From Aggregatilineales bacterium (lineage in GTDB: Bacteria > Chloroflexota > Anaerolineae > Aggregatilineales > Ch27), in the NCBI GenBank assembly GCA_029976005.1, contig JARKOQ010000090.1:1-41051 (forward strand): a stretch of DNA of 41,051 bases, given 5' to 3'. A model generated the notes under the pieces. The model did no database searches. It was not told the origin of the DNA and saw only the letters and a program-made list of their open reading frames with translations. Position numbers and translations under genes: made by a program. This document shows, one piece after another, positions 8,395 through 15,885 of the stretch. The number at the start of each line of letters is the position of its first letter. The stretch's first letter is position 1.

Positions 8395-8634
8395 GCGCGA
8401 CGCCCGATCCATCCATGCAATCAGTTTCAATGAATCACGACGGATTTCTTGAAGAAAAATCGGTGCAAATCCGTGTTCCATCCGTTTTATCCGTGTCCTG
8501 TTTTTTCAAGAACACCAATCCAACTGCCGTCGATTGTAACAGCCCTGGCCCGGGGCGGGGAGTCGAACGGCTGGCAGGCGGGCCGCCGGACAGGTACACT
8601 CCGGCCAGTTCACGCCCGCCAGAAAGAAGGCCCA

Positions 8635-9846
8635 TTGACCCGCCGCCTGCACTACCTCGCCAACGTGCGCCTGCCCACCGAAAAAGCCCACGGCCTCCAG
8701 ATCATGGACAACTGCGAGGCCTTCGCCGCACGCCTGCCGGTCACGCTCTACCCGGCCCGCCGCATCCAGCCGCCGGAGCTGCGCGACCGCGATCCTTTTG
8801 AGCACTACGGCCTGCCGCGCGCCTTTGACCTGCGCCCCGTGCCGGTGCTGGACCCCCTGCCGCTGCTGGGCGGGCGGGTCAACCGGCTGGCCCAGGCCGC
8901 GTTCTATGTAGAGACGGCCACCTACGCCGCCGCCCTGGCCTTCATGCTGCGCGGCCACGGCCCGCAGGATGTCTTCTACTCGCGGGATGCCCAGGTGCTG
9001 GCCCTGGCCCGCGCCACCCTCCCGGCGGCGCGCCTGTTCTGGGAAGTCCACAGCCTGTCCGAATCGCCCGGCAAGCGGCGCGCCCAGGCGACCCTGGCCC
9101 GCAGTCTGGGCGGCGCGATCACGGTCACGCATCACATGGTCGGGATGCTGGCCGAGCAGGGCATGGACCCGGATCGCATCCTGGTCGCGCCGGATGGCTT
9201 CCGCGCGGCCCGCTTCGCCGGGATACCCTCCCGCGCCAAGGCGCGCGCCGCGCTCGGCCTGCCGCCGGATGCCTTCGTGGCCGCTTACGTGGGCCGCCTG
9301 CACACCCTGGGCATGGGCAAGGGTGTGGACGATCTCATCCAGGCGATCGACCGCCAGCCAAAGAGACCGATCCACCTGCTGCTGGTCGGCGGGCCGGACG
9401 AAATGGCGGACTCCTACCGGGGCCTGTGGGCCGGGCTGGGCCTGCCGCCGGAGCGCTTCCACGCCACCGGGCAGCGCCCCACGGCGGAAGTGCCGCGCCT
9501 GCTGGCCGCCTGTGATGTGGCCGTGCTGCCCCTGCCCTGGACGGAACACTTCGCCTACTACGCCTCGCCGATCAAGCTGTTCGAGTACATGGCGGCCGGC
9601 TGTGCCGTGATTGCCACCGACCTGCCCAGCACGCGCGAGATCGTGGCCGACGGCGAGACGGCCTTGCTCGTCCCTCCCTCCGATCCGGACGCCCTGGGGG
9701 CGGCCCTGGCCCGCCTGCACGCCGACCCGGCCCTGCGCGCCCGGCTGGGCGACTCCGCCCGGCGGCTGGCCTTCGAGCGCTACACCTGGGACGCCCGCGC
9801 CGGGGCGATCCTGGCCTTCATCGAGCAAATCCTCGGCCGTGTATAA
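8635..9846 (+). CDS. Glycosyltransferase family 4 (group 1)
   Basis: A 403-residue GT-B enzyme. The N-terminal acceptor domain starts LTRRLHYLANVRLPTEKAHG, with the start-site strand typical of GT4. The linker region DRILVAPDGFRAARFAG precedes the donor domain with AAYVGRLHTLGMGKGVDDL, LLLVGGPDE and the signature SPIKLFEYMAAGCAVIATDL plus STREIVADGETALLVPPSDP, where the Glu of the E-x7-E motif would contact the nucleotide sugar. It likely builds a cell-surface or lipid-linked glycan in the cytoplasm. TTG at 8635 is chosen because AGAAAGAAGG lies just upstream and the domain begins there; the frame further upstream runs through repeat sequence. Confidence 0.88.
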   Translation: MTRRLHYLANVRLPTEKAHGLQIMDNCEAFAARLPVTLYPARRIQPPELRDRDPFEHYGLPRAFDLRPVPVLDPLPLLGGRVNRLAQAAFYVETATYAAALAFMLRGHGPQDVFYSRDAQVLALARATLPAARLFWEVHSLSESPGKRRAQATLARSLGGAITVTHHMVGMLAEQGMDPDRILVAPDGFRAARFAGIPSRAKARAALGLPPDAFVAAYVGRLHTLGMGKGVDDLIQAIDRQPKRPIHLLLVGGPDEMADSYRGLWAGLGLPPERFHATGQRPTAEVPRLLAACDVAVLPLPWTEHFAYYASPIKLFEYMAAGCAVIATDLPSTREIVADGETALLVPPSDPDALGAALARLHADPALRARLGDSARRLAFERYTWDARAGAILAFIEQILGRV

Positions 9847-9883
9847 ATCGGGGCAAGGTCAGGCACGGTCTTTCTGTTTTGCC

Positions 9884-9946
9884 TTTCTCTGCGTTTTTCC
9901 CTGGCGTCCTTGGCGACCTGGCGGTTCAACCTGCCTTTGCGGCTCA
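9884..9946. repeat. CTCCGCG-type dispersed repeat, copy 2 (half element)
   Basis: TTTCTCTGCGTTTTTCCCTG then GCGTCCTTGGCGACCTGGCGG and TTCAAC match the right half of the 5204-5339 repeat. It ends 4 bases before a promoter-like sequence. Confidence 0.55.
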
Positions 9947-9949
9947 TAG

Positions 9950-9979
9950 TTGCCAGACGGTACAGCCTCGTGTTATACT
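9950..9979 (+). promoter_or_regulatory. Sigma-70-like promoter with extended -10
   Basis: TTGCCA (9950-9955), an 18-base spacer and TATACT (9974-9979), with TG one base before the -10. It would give a roughly 230-base leader for the KamA-like gene starting at 10220. Confidence 0.5.
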
Positions 9980-10185
9980 GATTCCGTGCTGGGTGATTTG
10001 CCCGTGCTTTTTTTGTTCCCCGCGGCCGGTTTGAGCCACAATGCCGCCGCCGCGCTCAGTCCGAACGGCGTCATCGCCGTTATATCCCCCCTGGCCACGC
10101 GAAACGCGTGCGCGTCGTAATCCGCCTCGTTTGTCACCCACAGCCCTGCGCTTACGTGCCGGCTGTCTGCGTCCCATTTTGCCAT
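9973..10185 (-). CDS. Possible 70-residue hypothetical protein, antisense to the KamA-like leader
   Basis: An open frame on the minus strand begins MAKWDADSRHVSAGLWVTNE, runs through ARGDITAMTPFGLSAAAALW and ends STESV. Its composition looks protein-like and it has GC-rich third positions. The ATG at 10185 is preceded by a G-rich run that could act as a weak ribosome-binding site. I do not recognise a family. It overlaps head-on the putative leader of the divergent KamA-like gene, so either it is a real small gene or it is a decayed remnant. Confidence 0.35.
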   Translation of the reverse strand: MAKWDADSRHVSAGLWVTNEADYDAHAFRVARGDITAMTPFGLSAAAALWLKPAAGNKKSTGKSPSTESV

Positions 10186-10219
10186 ACCCCGACCCCAGGA
10201 CAACGAAAGGAGTCCATGG

Positions 10220-11581
10220 ATGCCGTATGACACCCGACGCTATCAGGCCTACACCCGCCAGAACATCACCACCCTGCCGGAATACCAGCGTCTGCCGGAC
10301 GAGCTGAAATTCGATATCCAGGTCGTCTCGGCCGTGCTGCCCTTCCGCGTCAACGCCTACGTGGTCGAGGAGCTGATCGACTGGACGCGCGTCCCGGACG
10401 ATCCGATCTACCAGCTCACCTTCTCGCAGAAGGGCATGCTGGAGCCGGATGACTACGCCGCGATCGCGGCCCTGATCCGGGCCGATGCCCCCGCCGCCGA
10501 GATCAATGCGGCCGCGGACGCGATCCGCCGCCGCCTCAACCCGCACCCGGCCGGGCAGCTTCAGCACAACGTGCCCGTCGTGGACGGCGAGCCGCTGGTC
10601 GGACTCCAGCATAAATATGTGGAAACGGTGCTGTTCTTCCCGTCCCCCGGCCAGACCTGCCACGCCTACTGCTCGTACTGCTTCCGCTGGGCGCAGTTCG
10701 TGGGCATGGACGACCTGCGCTTCGCCGCCAGGGAAGCCGACCAGCTCGCCGCCTACCTGCGCGCTCACCGCCGGGTGACGGACGTGCTGCTGACCGGCGG
10801 CGATCCGGCCATCATGCACACCAGCGTCCTGGCCCGCTACATCGAGCCGCTGCTCGACCCGGCCCTGGAGCACGTCCAGACGATCCGGATCGGGACCAAG
10901 GCCGTGGCCTACTGGCCGCAGCGCTTCGTGACCGATCCCGACGCCGACGACCTGCTGCGTCTGCTGGAGCGCGCCATCGCACGCGGCAAGCACGTGGCGA
11001 TCATGGGCCACTACAGCCACCCGGTCGAGCTGAGCACCCCCATCGCGCGCGAAGCGGTCCGCCGCCTGCGCGCGGCCGGGGTCGAAATCCGGATGCAGGC
11101 CCCGCTGGTGCGGCGCGTCAACGACGACTCCGCGACCTGGGCGGAACTGTGGCGGACAGGCGTCCGGCTTGGCCTGATCCCGTACTACATGTTCGTGACG
11201 CGCGATACCGGGGCCAAGCGCTACTTCGACATCCCCCTCGGCCGCTCGCTGGACATCTTCCAGGGGGCGTTCCGCCAGCTTTCCGGGCTGGGGCGGGCCG
11301 TGCGCGGCCCGGTGATGTCCTGCACGCCGGGCAAAATCCACGTCCAGGGCACGGCCGAAATCGCCGGGCAAAAGGTGTTCGTGCTGTCCTTCCTGCAAGG
11401 CCGCAACCCGGCCTGGGTCGGACGGCCGTTCTTCGCCCGCTACGATCCGGCCGCCTCCTGGATCACGGACCTGCGCCCGCTGCCGGGCCGGTCGCGCTTC
11501 TTTTTCGAGCTGGACGATCACCATCCGGCCTATCCCGACCGCCACGGCTGGCCGGTTCACCCGGAGGCAGCCTCCGCCTAG
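10220..11581 (+). CDS. KamA-family radical SAM protein (lysine 2,3-aminomutase-like)
   Basis: A 453-residue radical SAM enzyme. The 4Fe-4S/SAM motif CHAYCSYC spacing (Cys147, Cys151, Cys154) is followed by VLLTGGDPAIMH, the GGDP strand that binds SAM, then IRIGTKAVAYWPQRF and GHYSHPVEL as in lysine 2,3-aminomutase. TPGKIHVQ (Lys372) aligns with the PLP-binding PGGGGK segment of true aminomutases, in shortened form. It is probably an amino-acid 2,3-aminomutase or a relative; the substrate is uncertain because residues around the PLP lysine differ. AAAGGAG is 7 bases before the ATG at 10220; another ATG at 10216 is out of frame. It stands alone, with its own promoter and terminator-like hairpin. 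Confidence 0.85.
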   Translation: MPYDTRRYQAYTRQNITTLPEYQRLPDELKFDIQVVSAVLPFRVNAYVVEELIDWTRVPDDPIYQLTFSQKGMLEPDDYAAIAALIRADAPAAEINAAADAIRRRLNPHPAGQLQHNVPVVDGEPLVGLQHKYVETVLFFPSPGQTCHAYCSYCFRWAQFVGMDDLRFAAREADQLAAYLRAHRRVTDVLLTGGDPAIMHTSVLARYIEPLLDPALEHVQTIRIGTKAVAYWPQRFVTDPDADDLLRLLERAIARGKHVAIMGHYSHPVELSTPIAREAVRRLRAAGVEIRMQAPLVRRVNDDSATWAELWRTGVRLGLIPYYMFVTRDTGAKRYFDIPLGRSLDIFQGAFRQLSGLGRAVRGPVMSCTPGKIHVQGTAEIAGQKVFVLSFLQGRNPAWVGRPFFARYDPAASWITDLRPLPGRSRFFFELDDHHPAYPDRHGWPVHPEAASA

Positions 11582-11601
11582 CGATTTGATTGCTCCCCGG
11601 A

Positions 11602-11643
11602 CGCGCCTGAGCCTATAATGGCTTCAGGCGCGTTCTGTTTTTC
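11602..11643 (+). terminator. Intrinsic terminator whose loop contains TATAAT
   Basis: CGCGCCTGAGCC pairs with GGCTTCAGGCGCG (one bulged base), followed by TTCTGTTTTT. This fits termination of the KamA-like gene 20 bases upstream. The loop reads TATAATG, a perfect -10 hexamer, so the same site might also promote the oxidoreductase at 11668, although no good -35 is seen. Confidence 0.6.
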
Positions 11644-11667
11644 CTCCACGGGAGAGCACAACTCACG

Positions 11668-12681
11668 ATGAGCCACCCACACAACCGGGTCCGGCTGGCC
11701 CTGATCGGCAGCGGTGGATTCGGCCGCTACCACATCCGCCAGATTCTTCAGCAGTTGGACACCACCGAAGTCGCCGTCATCTGCGAGCCGTCGCGCGAGG
11801 CCTATGCGGCCGCCGCCGGCCTGTTCAGCGCGGCCGGGCTGACCCCGCCGCCCCACCGGACCGACCTGGGCAAGATGCTGGCCGAGTATCGCGGCAAGCT
11901 GGACGCGGCCCTGATCGTCACCCCGCACGCCCTGCACCACGACCAGACCGCCGCCTGCCTGGAAGCCGGGCTGGACGTCCTGCTGGAGAAGCCGATGGTG
12001 CTCACGGCGGCGGAAGCGCGCAGCCTGATCGGGGTGCGCGACCGGACGGGCCGCCTGCTGGTGGTGGCTTTTCCGGGCAGCCTCTCCCCCCAGGTGCGCA
12101 CGGCGGTCGGCCTGCTGCGCGGCGGGACGCTGGGGGAGCTGCTCAACATCAGCGGCACGGTCTGGCAGAACTGGATGGACGCGGCCAATACCTGGCGCGG
12201 CCAGCCGGCGCTCTCCGGCGGCGGCTTCCTGTTCGATACCGGCGCACACATGCTGAACACCATCGCCGACCTGGCCGGAGAGGATTTCGTCGAGGTCGGG
12301 GCCTGGCTGGACAACCGGGGCACCCAGGTGGACATCCGGGCCGCCGTGATGGCCCGCACCGCTTCCGGCGTGCTGGTGACGATCAACGCCTGCGGCGCGG
12401 CGATCCCCTCCTGCGCCTCCGACCTGCGCGTGTTCTGCACGCGGGGCATCGTCCGCACCGGGATGTGGGGCGAGCGGCTGGAATTGCAGCGCTTCGGGCG
12501 CAAGACCCTGCGCCCGGTCAAGGTGCCGCCCTCGCTGGGGGTGTGGGAACAGTTCCTGGCCGTGCGCGCCAGGCAAATCGCCAACCCATCCCCGCCGGAA
12601 GTCGGCCTGCGCATGGCCCGCCTGTGGGACGCGATCCAGGCCTCGGCCGCGCAGGGAGGCGCGCTCGTCCGGCCGGAGTGA
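11668..12681 (+). CDS. Gfo/Idh/MocA-family NAD(P)-dependent oxidoreductase
   Basis: A 337-residue dehydrogenase-like protein. The Rossmann N-terminus [20 protein letters not shown] carries the GxGxxG nucleotide site. [20 protein letters not shown] and [16 protein letters not shown] contain the conserved EKP lysine motif. The C-terminal half ([20 protein letters not shown]) contains the family's DxGxH catalytic-domain motif. It probably oxidises or reduces a sugar or cyclitol; the substrate is unknown. A GGGAGAG box lies about 10 bases before the ATG. It sits between the KamA-like gene and the methyltransferase with no evident pathway link. Confidence 0.9.
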   Translation: MSHPHNRVRLALIGSGGFGRYHIRQILQQLDTTEVAVICEPSREAYAAAAGLFSAAGLTPPPHRTDLGKMLAEYRGKLDAALIVTPHALHHDQTAACLEAGLDVLLEKPMVLTAAEARSLIGVRDRTGRLLVVAFPGSLSPQVRTAVGLLRGGTLGELLNISGTVWQNWMDAANTWRGQPALSGGGFLFDTGAHMLNTIADLAGEDFVEVGAWLDNRGTQVDIRAAVMARTASGVLVTINACGAAIPSCASDLRVFCTRGIVRTGMWGERLELQRFGRKTLRPVKVPPSLGVWEQFLAVRARQIANPSPPEVGLRMARLWDAIQASAAQGGALVRPE

Positions 12682-12693
12682 GCGGCCCCGGTG

Positions 12694-12850
12694 TAGGGAT
12701 GGGGTACCGCCCCGTCCGACTTATCCAACGGCCGATTTGCCGGGAAAACGCGCCCCGCGCGCCATCCTGTGGTATATTAACCGTGGCGGCGGATTGAATC
12801 CCGCCGCCACGCCCCGCGCTACGCGGAACAAGGGGCTTAAGCCCCTTGTT
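12694..12850 (+). promoter_or_regulatory. Repeat-built leader of the methyltransferase gene
   Basis: In order: a GTAGGGATGGGGTACCGCCC palindrome (12694-12719), a -10-like TATATT at 12773-12778, a perfect 10-bp hairpin GTGGCGGCGG/CCGCCGCCAC (12783-12810, loop ATTGAATC), and the 24-bp palindrome copy 2 (12827-12850). If TATATT is the -10, both hairpins are transcribed and lie between the transcription start and the ribosome-binding site. No -35 is recognisable. Confidence 0.4.
12827..12850. repeat. 24-bp perfect palindrome, copy 2
   Basis: Identical to 6554-6577 and 14800-14823. It lies 52 bases upstream of the methyltransferase start. Confidence 0.95.
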
Positions 12851-12902
12851 GACCACCGACACGACCGCGCCACGCGGACTCGCCCGTTCACCCGGAGGCC
12901 CC

Positions 12903-14555
12903 ATGTCCCCCCAGCCCATCACGCGCAACACGCTCTTTTACGGCGACAACCTGGACATCCTGCGCGAGTACGTCTCCAGCGAGTCGGTCGATCTGGTCTA
13001 CCTCGACCCGCCCTTCAACAGCAGCCGCAGCTACAACGTGCTTTTCAAGGACGAAAGCGGCGCGGACAGCGAAGCCCAGATCACGGCCTTCGAGGATACC
13101 TGGCACTGGGGGCCGACGGCGGAGGAGACCTACCAGGCCCTGGTGCTGGACGCCCCGGCGGCGGTGAGCACGGCGATGGCCGCGCTGCGCCAGATCATCG
13201 GGGCCAACCAGATGATGGCCTACCTGGTGATGATGACCGCCCGCCTCGTGGAGCTGCACCGCGTCCTGAAGCCGACCGGTAGCCTGTACCTGCATTGCGA
13301 CCCCACCGCGAGTCACTATCTGAAGGTGATCTTGGATACGATTTTTGGCGTGGAACAATTTAGAAATGAGATTGTTTGGAAAAGGACTACGACACATAGC
13401 GATGCCAAGCGTTGGTCGCCGGTAAACGACACTATTCTGTACTATACAAAGACTGCAAATTTCATTTGGCATCCTCAGTTCACGGATTACGACTCCGAAT
13501 ATGTTACTGACAAGTATCGCTATGATGATGGCGATGGGCGCGGCCCATACCAGTTGGATAACATTACCAGTCCGAATCCACGCCCCAATATGATGTATGA
13601 GTGGAAAGGATTTCCATCCCCGCAGAATGGCTGGCGATATTCGAAGGAAACTATGACTAGATTGGATACCGAAGGCAGAATTTGGTATCCGTCCACCACA
13701 GACAAACGTCCCCGCCTCAAACGTTACCTGAATGAAATGCCAGGCCGCATTTTGGATAATGTGTGGCTCGATATTTTCCCCATCAACTCCCAAGCCGCCG
13801 AGCGCCTGGGCTACCCGACTCAAAAGCCCGTCGCCCTGCTGGAGCGCATCGTCGCGGCCAGCAGCAACCCTGGTGATGTGGTCCTCGATCCCTTCTGCGG
13901 CTGCGGCACGGCCATCGCCGCAGCCCAGAAGCTCGGCCGGCGCTGGATCGGGATCGACATCACCCACCTCAGCATCTCGCTGCAAAAATACCGCCTCAAG
14001 GACAGCTTCGATCTCGTCGCCGGGCAGGATTACGCCGTCATCGGCGAGCCGACCTCGGTGGACGGCGCGCGCCAGCTCGCGGCGGACAACCGCTTCCAGT
14101 TCCAGTGGTGGGCGCTCTCCCTGGTGCAGGCCAAGCCCCTCGGCGGGGAGAAAGATAGCAAGCGCGGCAAGAAAGGGGCCGATCGGGGCGTCGACGGCCT
14201 GATCACGTTCCTGGACGATCCCAGCGGCCAGCCCAAGCGGATCGTCGTCCAGGTCAAGTCCGGCAAGGTCGGCAGCGGCCTGATCCGCGATCTGGTTGGC
14301 ACGCTCGACCGCGAAAAGGCCGCGATCGGGGTGTTCATCACCCTGGAGGAGCCGACGCGGGACATGATCGCCGAGGCCGCCAGCGCCGGGTTCTACCATT
14401 CCGATCATTGGGGTCGCGACTATCCGCGCCTCCAGATCGTGACCATCGACGCGCTGCTCAAGGGCCACACGGTCGAGATGCCGCCCCAGCGGGCCACGTT
14501 CAAGACGGCCCCGCGCGACGACCAGCCGGAGAGCGAGCAGCCAAGATTGTTATGA
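12903..14555 (+). CDS. Beta-class DNA N6-adenine (or N4-cytosine) methyltransferase fused to an Mrr-like nuclease domain
   Basis: A 550-residue protein. Motif [17 protein letters not shown] (DPPF at 35-38) comes first and motif [14 protein letters not shown] (329-336) later, the order of beta-class enzymes such as M.HinfI. Between them (about 138-298) is the target-recognition region, encoded by markedly AT-richer DNA. Residues about 395-520 form a PD-(D/E)XK-like domain: GVDGLITF (Asp431) and IVVQVKSGK (Gln450, Lys452), then LIRDLVGTL and [12 protein letters not shown], as in Mrr-type endonucleases. GGAGG precedes the ATG at 12903 by 5 bases. No partner restriction gene lies next to it, so it may be a single-chain restriction-modification enzyme or an orphan methylase with a binding domain. 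Confidence 0.87.
   Translation: MSPQPITRNTLFYGDNLDILREYVSSESVDLVYLDPPFNSSRSYNVLFKDESGADSEAQITAFEDTWHWGPTAEETYQALVLDAPAAVSTAMAALRQIIGANQMMAYLVMMTARLVELHRVLKPTGSLYLHCDPTASHYLKVILDTIFGVEQFRNEIVWKRTTTHSDAKRWSPVNDTILYYTKTANFIWHPQFTDYDSEYVTDKYRYDDGDGRGPYQLDNITSPNPRPNMMYEWKGFPSPQNGWRYSKETMTRLDTEGRIWYPSTTDKRPRLKRYLNEMPGRILDNVWLDIFPINSQAAERLGYPTQKPVALLERIVAASSNPGDVVLDPFCGCGTAIAAAQKLGRRWIGIDITHLSISLQKYRLKDSFDLVAGQDYAVIGEPTSVDGARQLAADNRFQFQWWALSLVQAKPLGGEKDSKRGKKGADRGVDGLITFLDDPSGQPKRIVVQVKSGKVGSGLIRDLVGTLDREKAAIGVFITLEEPTRDMIAEAASAGFYHSDHWGRDYPRLQIVTIDALLKGHTVEMPPQRATFKTAPRDDQPESEQPRLL
13315..13795 (+). other. AT-rich island: recognition-domain segment of the methyltransferase
   Basis: Base composition shifts abruptly from about 13315 (ACTATCTGAAGGTGATCTTG) to about 13795 and back to GC-rich codons at CAAGCCGCCGAGCGCCTGG. 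The frame stays open throughout. The segment covers residues about 138-298, where beta-class enzymes hold the DNA-recognition domain, so it looks like a replaced cassette. Confidence 0.65.
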
Positions 14556-14606
14556 GGTGATGGGTGATTGGTCAACTGCGGCAAGAGGGAAGCTGGCCGC
14601 TCGATC

Positions 14607-14722
14607 GCGGGATGCTCCAGGCATCCCGCTGAGGAAATGGAAGCCCACTCAAGGGGCTGCAAACGTTTTTTTGCCCCTTTAGTGGGCTTGTTTCCCTCAG
14701 CGGCAGGCTTTGAGCCTGCCGC
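14607..14722. repeat. Mirror-symmetric three-stem palindromic element
   Basis: Hairpin A (14607-14629, GCGGGATGC/GCATCCCGC), a long stem B (14629-14700) in which AAGCCCACTCAAGGGGC pairs with GCCCCTTTAGTGGGCTT (one mismatch) and the outer CTGAGGAAA pairs with TTTCCCTCAG, then hairpin C (14700-14722, GCGGCAGGC/GCCTGCCGC). The reverse complement of A equals C except for two base pairs, both changed on both strands of the stem. It occupies the gap after the methyltransferase. Confidence 0.8.
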
Positions 14723-14771
14723 GCGCCGACGCCCTACGCTATCCCGGATCGCCCAACCATCCGCCCCGGCG

Positions 14772-14823
14772 TATAATCGCCAGGGTATTTGTCGCAGCGA
14801 ACAAGGGGCTTAAGCCCCTTGTT
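14772..14823 (+). promoter_or_regulatory. Leader of the phosphotriesterase-family gene with palindrome copy 3
   Basis: A TATAAT at 14772-14777 is followed about 25 bases later by the 24-bp palindrome (14800-14823), then the GGAGG ribosome-binding site and the ATG at 14872. The palindrome is therefore probably within the mRNA leader. No strong -35 is seen. Confidence 0.45.
14800..14823. repeat. 24-bp perfect palindrome, copy 3
   Basis: Identical to copies 1 and 2; 48 bases upstream of the next start codon, nearly the same offset as copy 2 (52 bases). Confidence 0.95.
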
Positions 14824-14871
14824 TGAGCCCGACGCCACAACCACCAATAACCACTTACCCCGGAGGAATCC

Positions 14872-15792
14872 ATGCCCCACCTGATCACCACCCTGGGGCC
14901 GAAAGCGGCCGATGAATTGGGGCTGATCCTGCCCCACGAGCACATCTTCGTCGACCTGCGCACCTGGGATCAGCCCGGCTACGCCCAGGCCGAGGCCGCC
15001 GAGGTCGTGGCCCTGATGGCCCCGCAGATCGAGGCGGCCCGCGCGGCGGGCGTCACCGCGATCGTGGAGTGCAGCACGGTCGGCGTCGGGCGGCGGGCCG
15101 ATCTCGACCGGGCCGTCTCCGCCGCGACCGGCTTCCCGGTGGTCGTGCCGACCGGCGTCTACCGCGAGCCCTGGGTCCCGGCCTGGGTCCATGCCGCCGG
15201 CGAGGACGCGCTCTACGAATGGATGCGGGGCGAATTGACCGGGCAGATCGAGTCCTCCGGCGTCCAGGCGGGCTGGATCAAGCTCAGCGCCGGGGACGAG
15301 GGGATCACGCCGTGCGAGGCCAAAATCCTGCGGGCGGCCGTGCGCGCCAGCCGCGAGACCGGGGCCGTGATCGGCAGCCACACGATCAAGGGCCGCGTGG
15401 TGCGCGATCAGTTGGACATCCTCGAATCGCTGGGCGGCGATCCGGGGCGCTTCATCTGGATCCATACCCAGGCCGAGCCGGATACCGCCCTGCACCTGGA
15501 GATGGCCCGCCGCGGCGCGTGGCTGGAGTTCGACGCGCTGGGCAGCGAGTGGACGGACGACGATACCCAATTCGCCTACCTGATGCACGCCCTGGAGGCC
15601 GGACTGGCGACGCAGGTCTTGCTCAGTCACGACCGGGGCTGGTATGATCCGGCCCAGCCCGGCGGGGGAACGCCCAAACCGTACACCCACCTGAGCGCGG
15701 TCTTCCTGCCCCGCCTGCGCGCGGCCGGTCTGGACGAGGCCACGCTCACCACGCTGACGCAGGCCAATCCATTCCGGGCGTTTGCGAGATAA
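14872..15792 (+). CDS. Phosphotriesterase-family metal-dependent hydrolase
   Basis: A 306-residue TIM-barrel amidohydrolase of the phosphotriesterase/PHP family. The binuclear metal ligands are visible: HEH (His22, His24) in LPHEHIFVDL, Lys137 in WIKLSAGDEG (the carboxylated lysine position), His170 in GSHTIKG, His198 in WIHTQAEP and Asp254 in LLSHDRGW. It probably hydrolyses a lactone or phosphoester; natural substrates of this family vary. CCGGAGGAATCC is an ideal ribosome-binding site for the ATG. The gene ends 93 bases before the LysE-type gene on the same strand. Confidence 0.9.
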   Translation: MPHLITTLGPKAADELGLILPHEHIFVDLRTWDQPGYAQAEAAEVVALMAPQIEAARAAGVTAIVECSTVGVGRRADLDRAVSAATGFPVVVPTGVYREPWVPAWVHAAGEDALYEWMRGELTGQIESSGVQAGWIKLSAGDEGITPCEAKILRAAVRASRETGAVIGSHTIKGRVVRDQLDILESLGGDPGRFIWIHTQAEPDTALHLEMARRGAWLEFDALGSEWTDDDTQFAYLMHALEAGLATQVLLSHDRGWYDPAQPGGGTPKPYTHLSAVFLPRLRAAGLDEATLTTLTQANPFRAFAR

Positions 15793-15795
15793 AAA

Positions 15796-15850
15796 GACGC
15801 TTTTAGCTTTTGGCTGTTAGCTTTTAGCTAAGAGCTAAGAGCCAATAGCG
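15796..15850. repeat. AGCTTTTAGCT low-complexity repeat
   Basis: A degenerate run of TTTTAGCT, GTTAGCTTTTAGCTAAG and AGCTAAGAGCC words just after the hydrolase stop. It is partly self-complementary (TTAGCT with AGCTAA). It is a spacer repeat, not an evident terminator. Confidence 0.5.
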
Positions 15851-15885
15851 CCTTTCCGCCACAACCAGAGATCAAGGACTCCGTG

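Larger units (their letters stand above)
7919..8634. other. 716-base gene-free stretch made of nested inverted repeats
   Basis: There is no convincing gene. The outer arms CACGGATAAGACGGAT (7954-7969) and ATCCGTTTTATCCGTG (8480-8495) are inverted copies with one mismatch. Inside lie a mirror-symmetric four-hairpin element (8104-8231), a long stem (8319-8360) and a hairpin (8371-8394). The architecture suggests nested non-autonomous insertions. The last 130 bases before 8635 hold only the leader of the next gene. Confidence 0.6.

Noticed and set aside
7912..8481. Minus-strand open frame of 189 codons across the repeat-rich gap
   Set aside because: It is a translation of stacked inverted repeats with no protein-like composition.
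7919..8634. CRISPR array or tRNA cluster suspected from repeated hairpins
   Set aside because: The hairpins differ in sequence and spacing, there are no regular direct repeats with unique spacers, and none folds into a cloverleaf with CCA or T-loop signatures.
6554..14823. Attachment sites or recombinase core sites from the three identical palindromes
   Set aside because: No integrase or recombinase is present, and one copy lies in-frame in a gene; a dispersed repeat explains them better.
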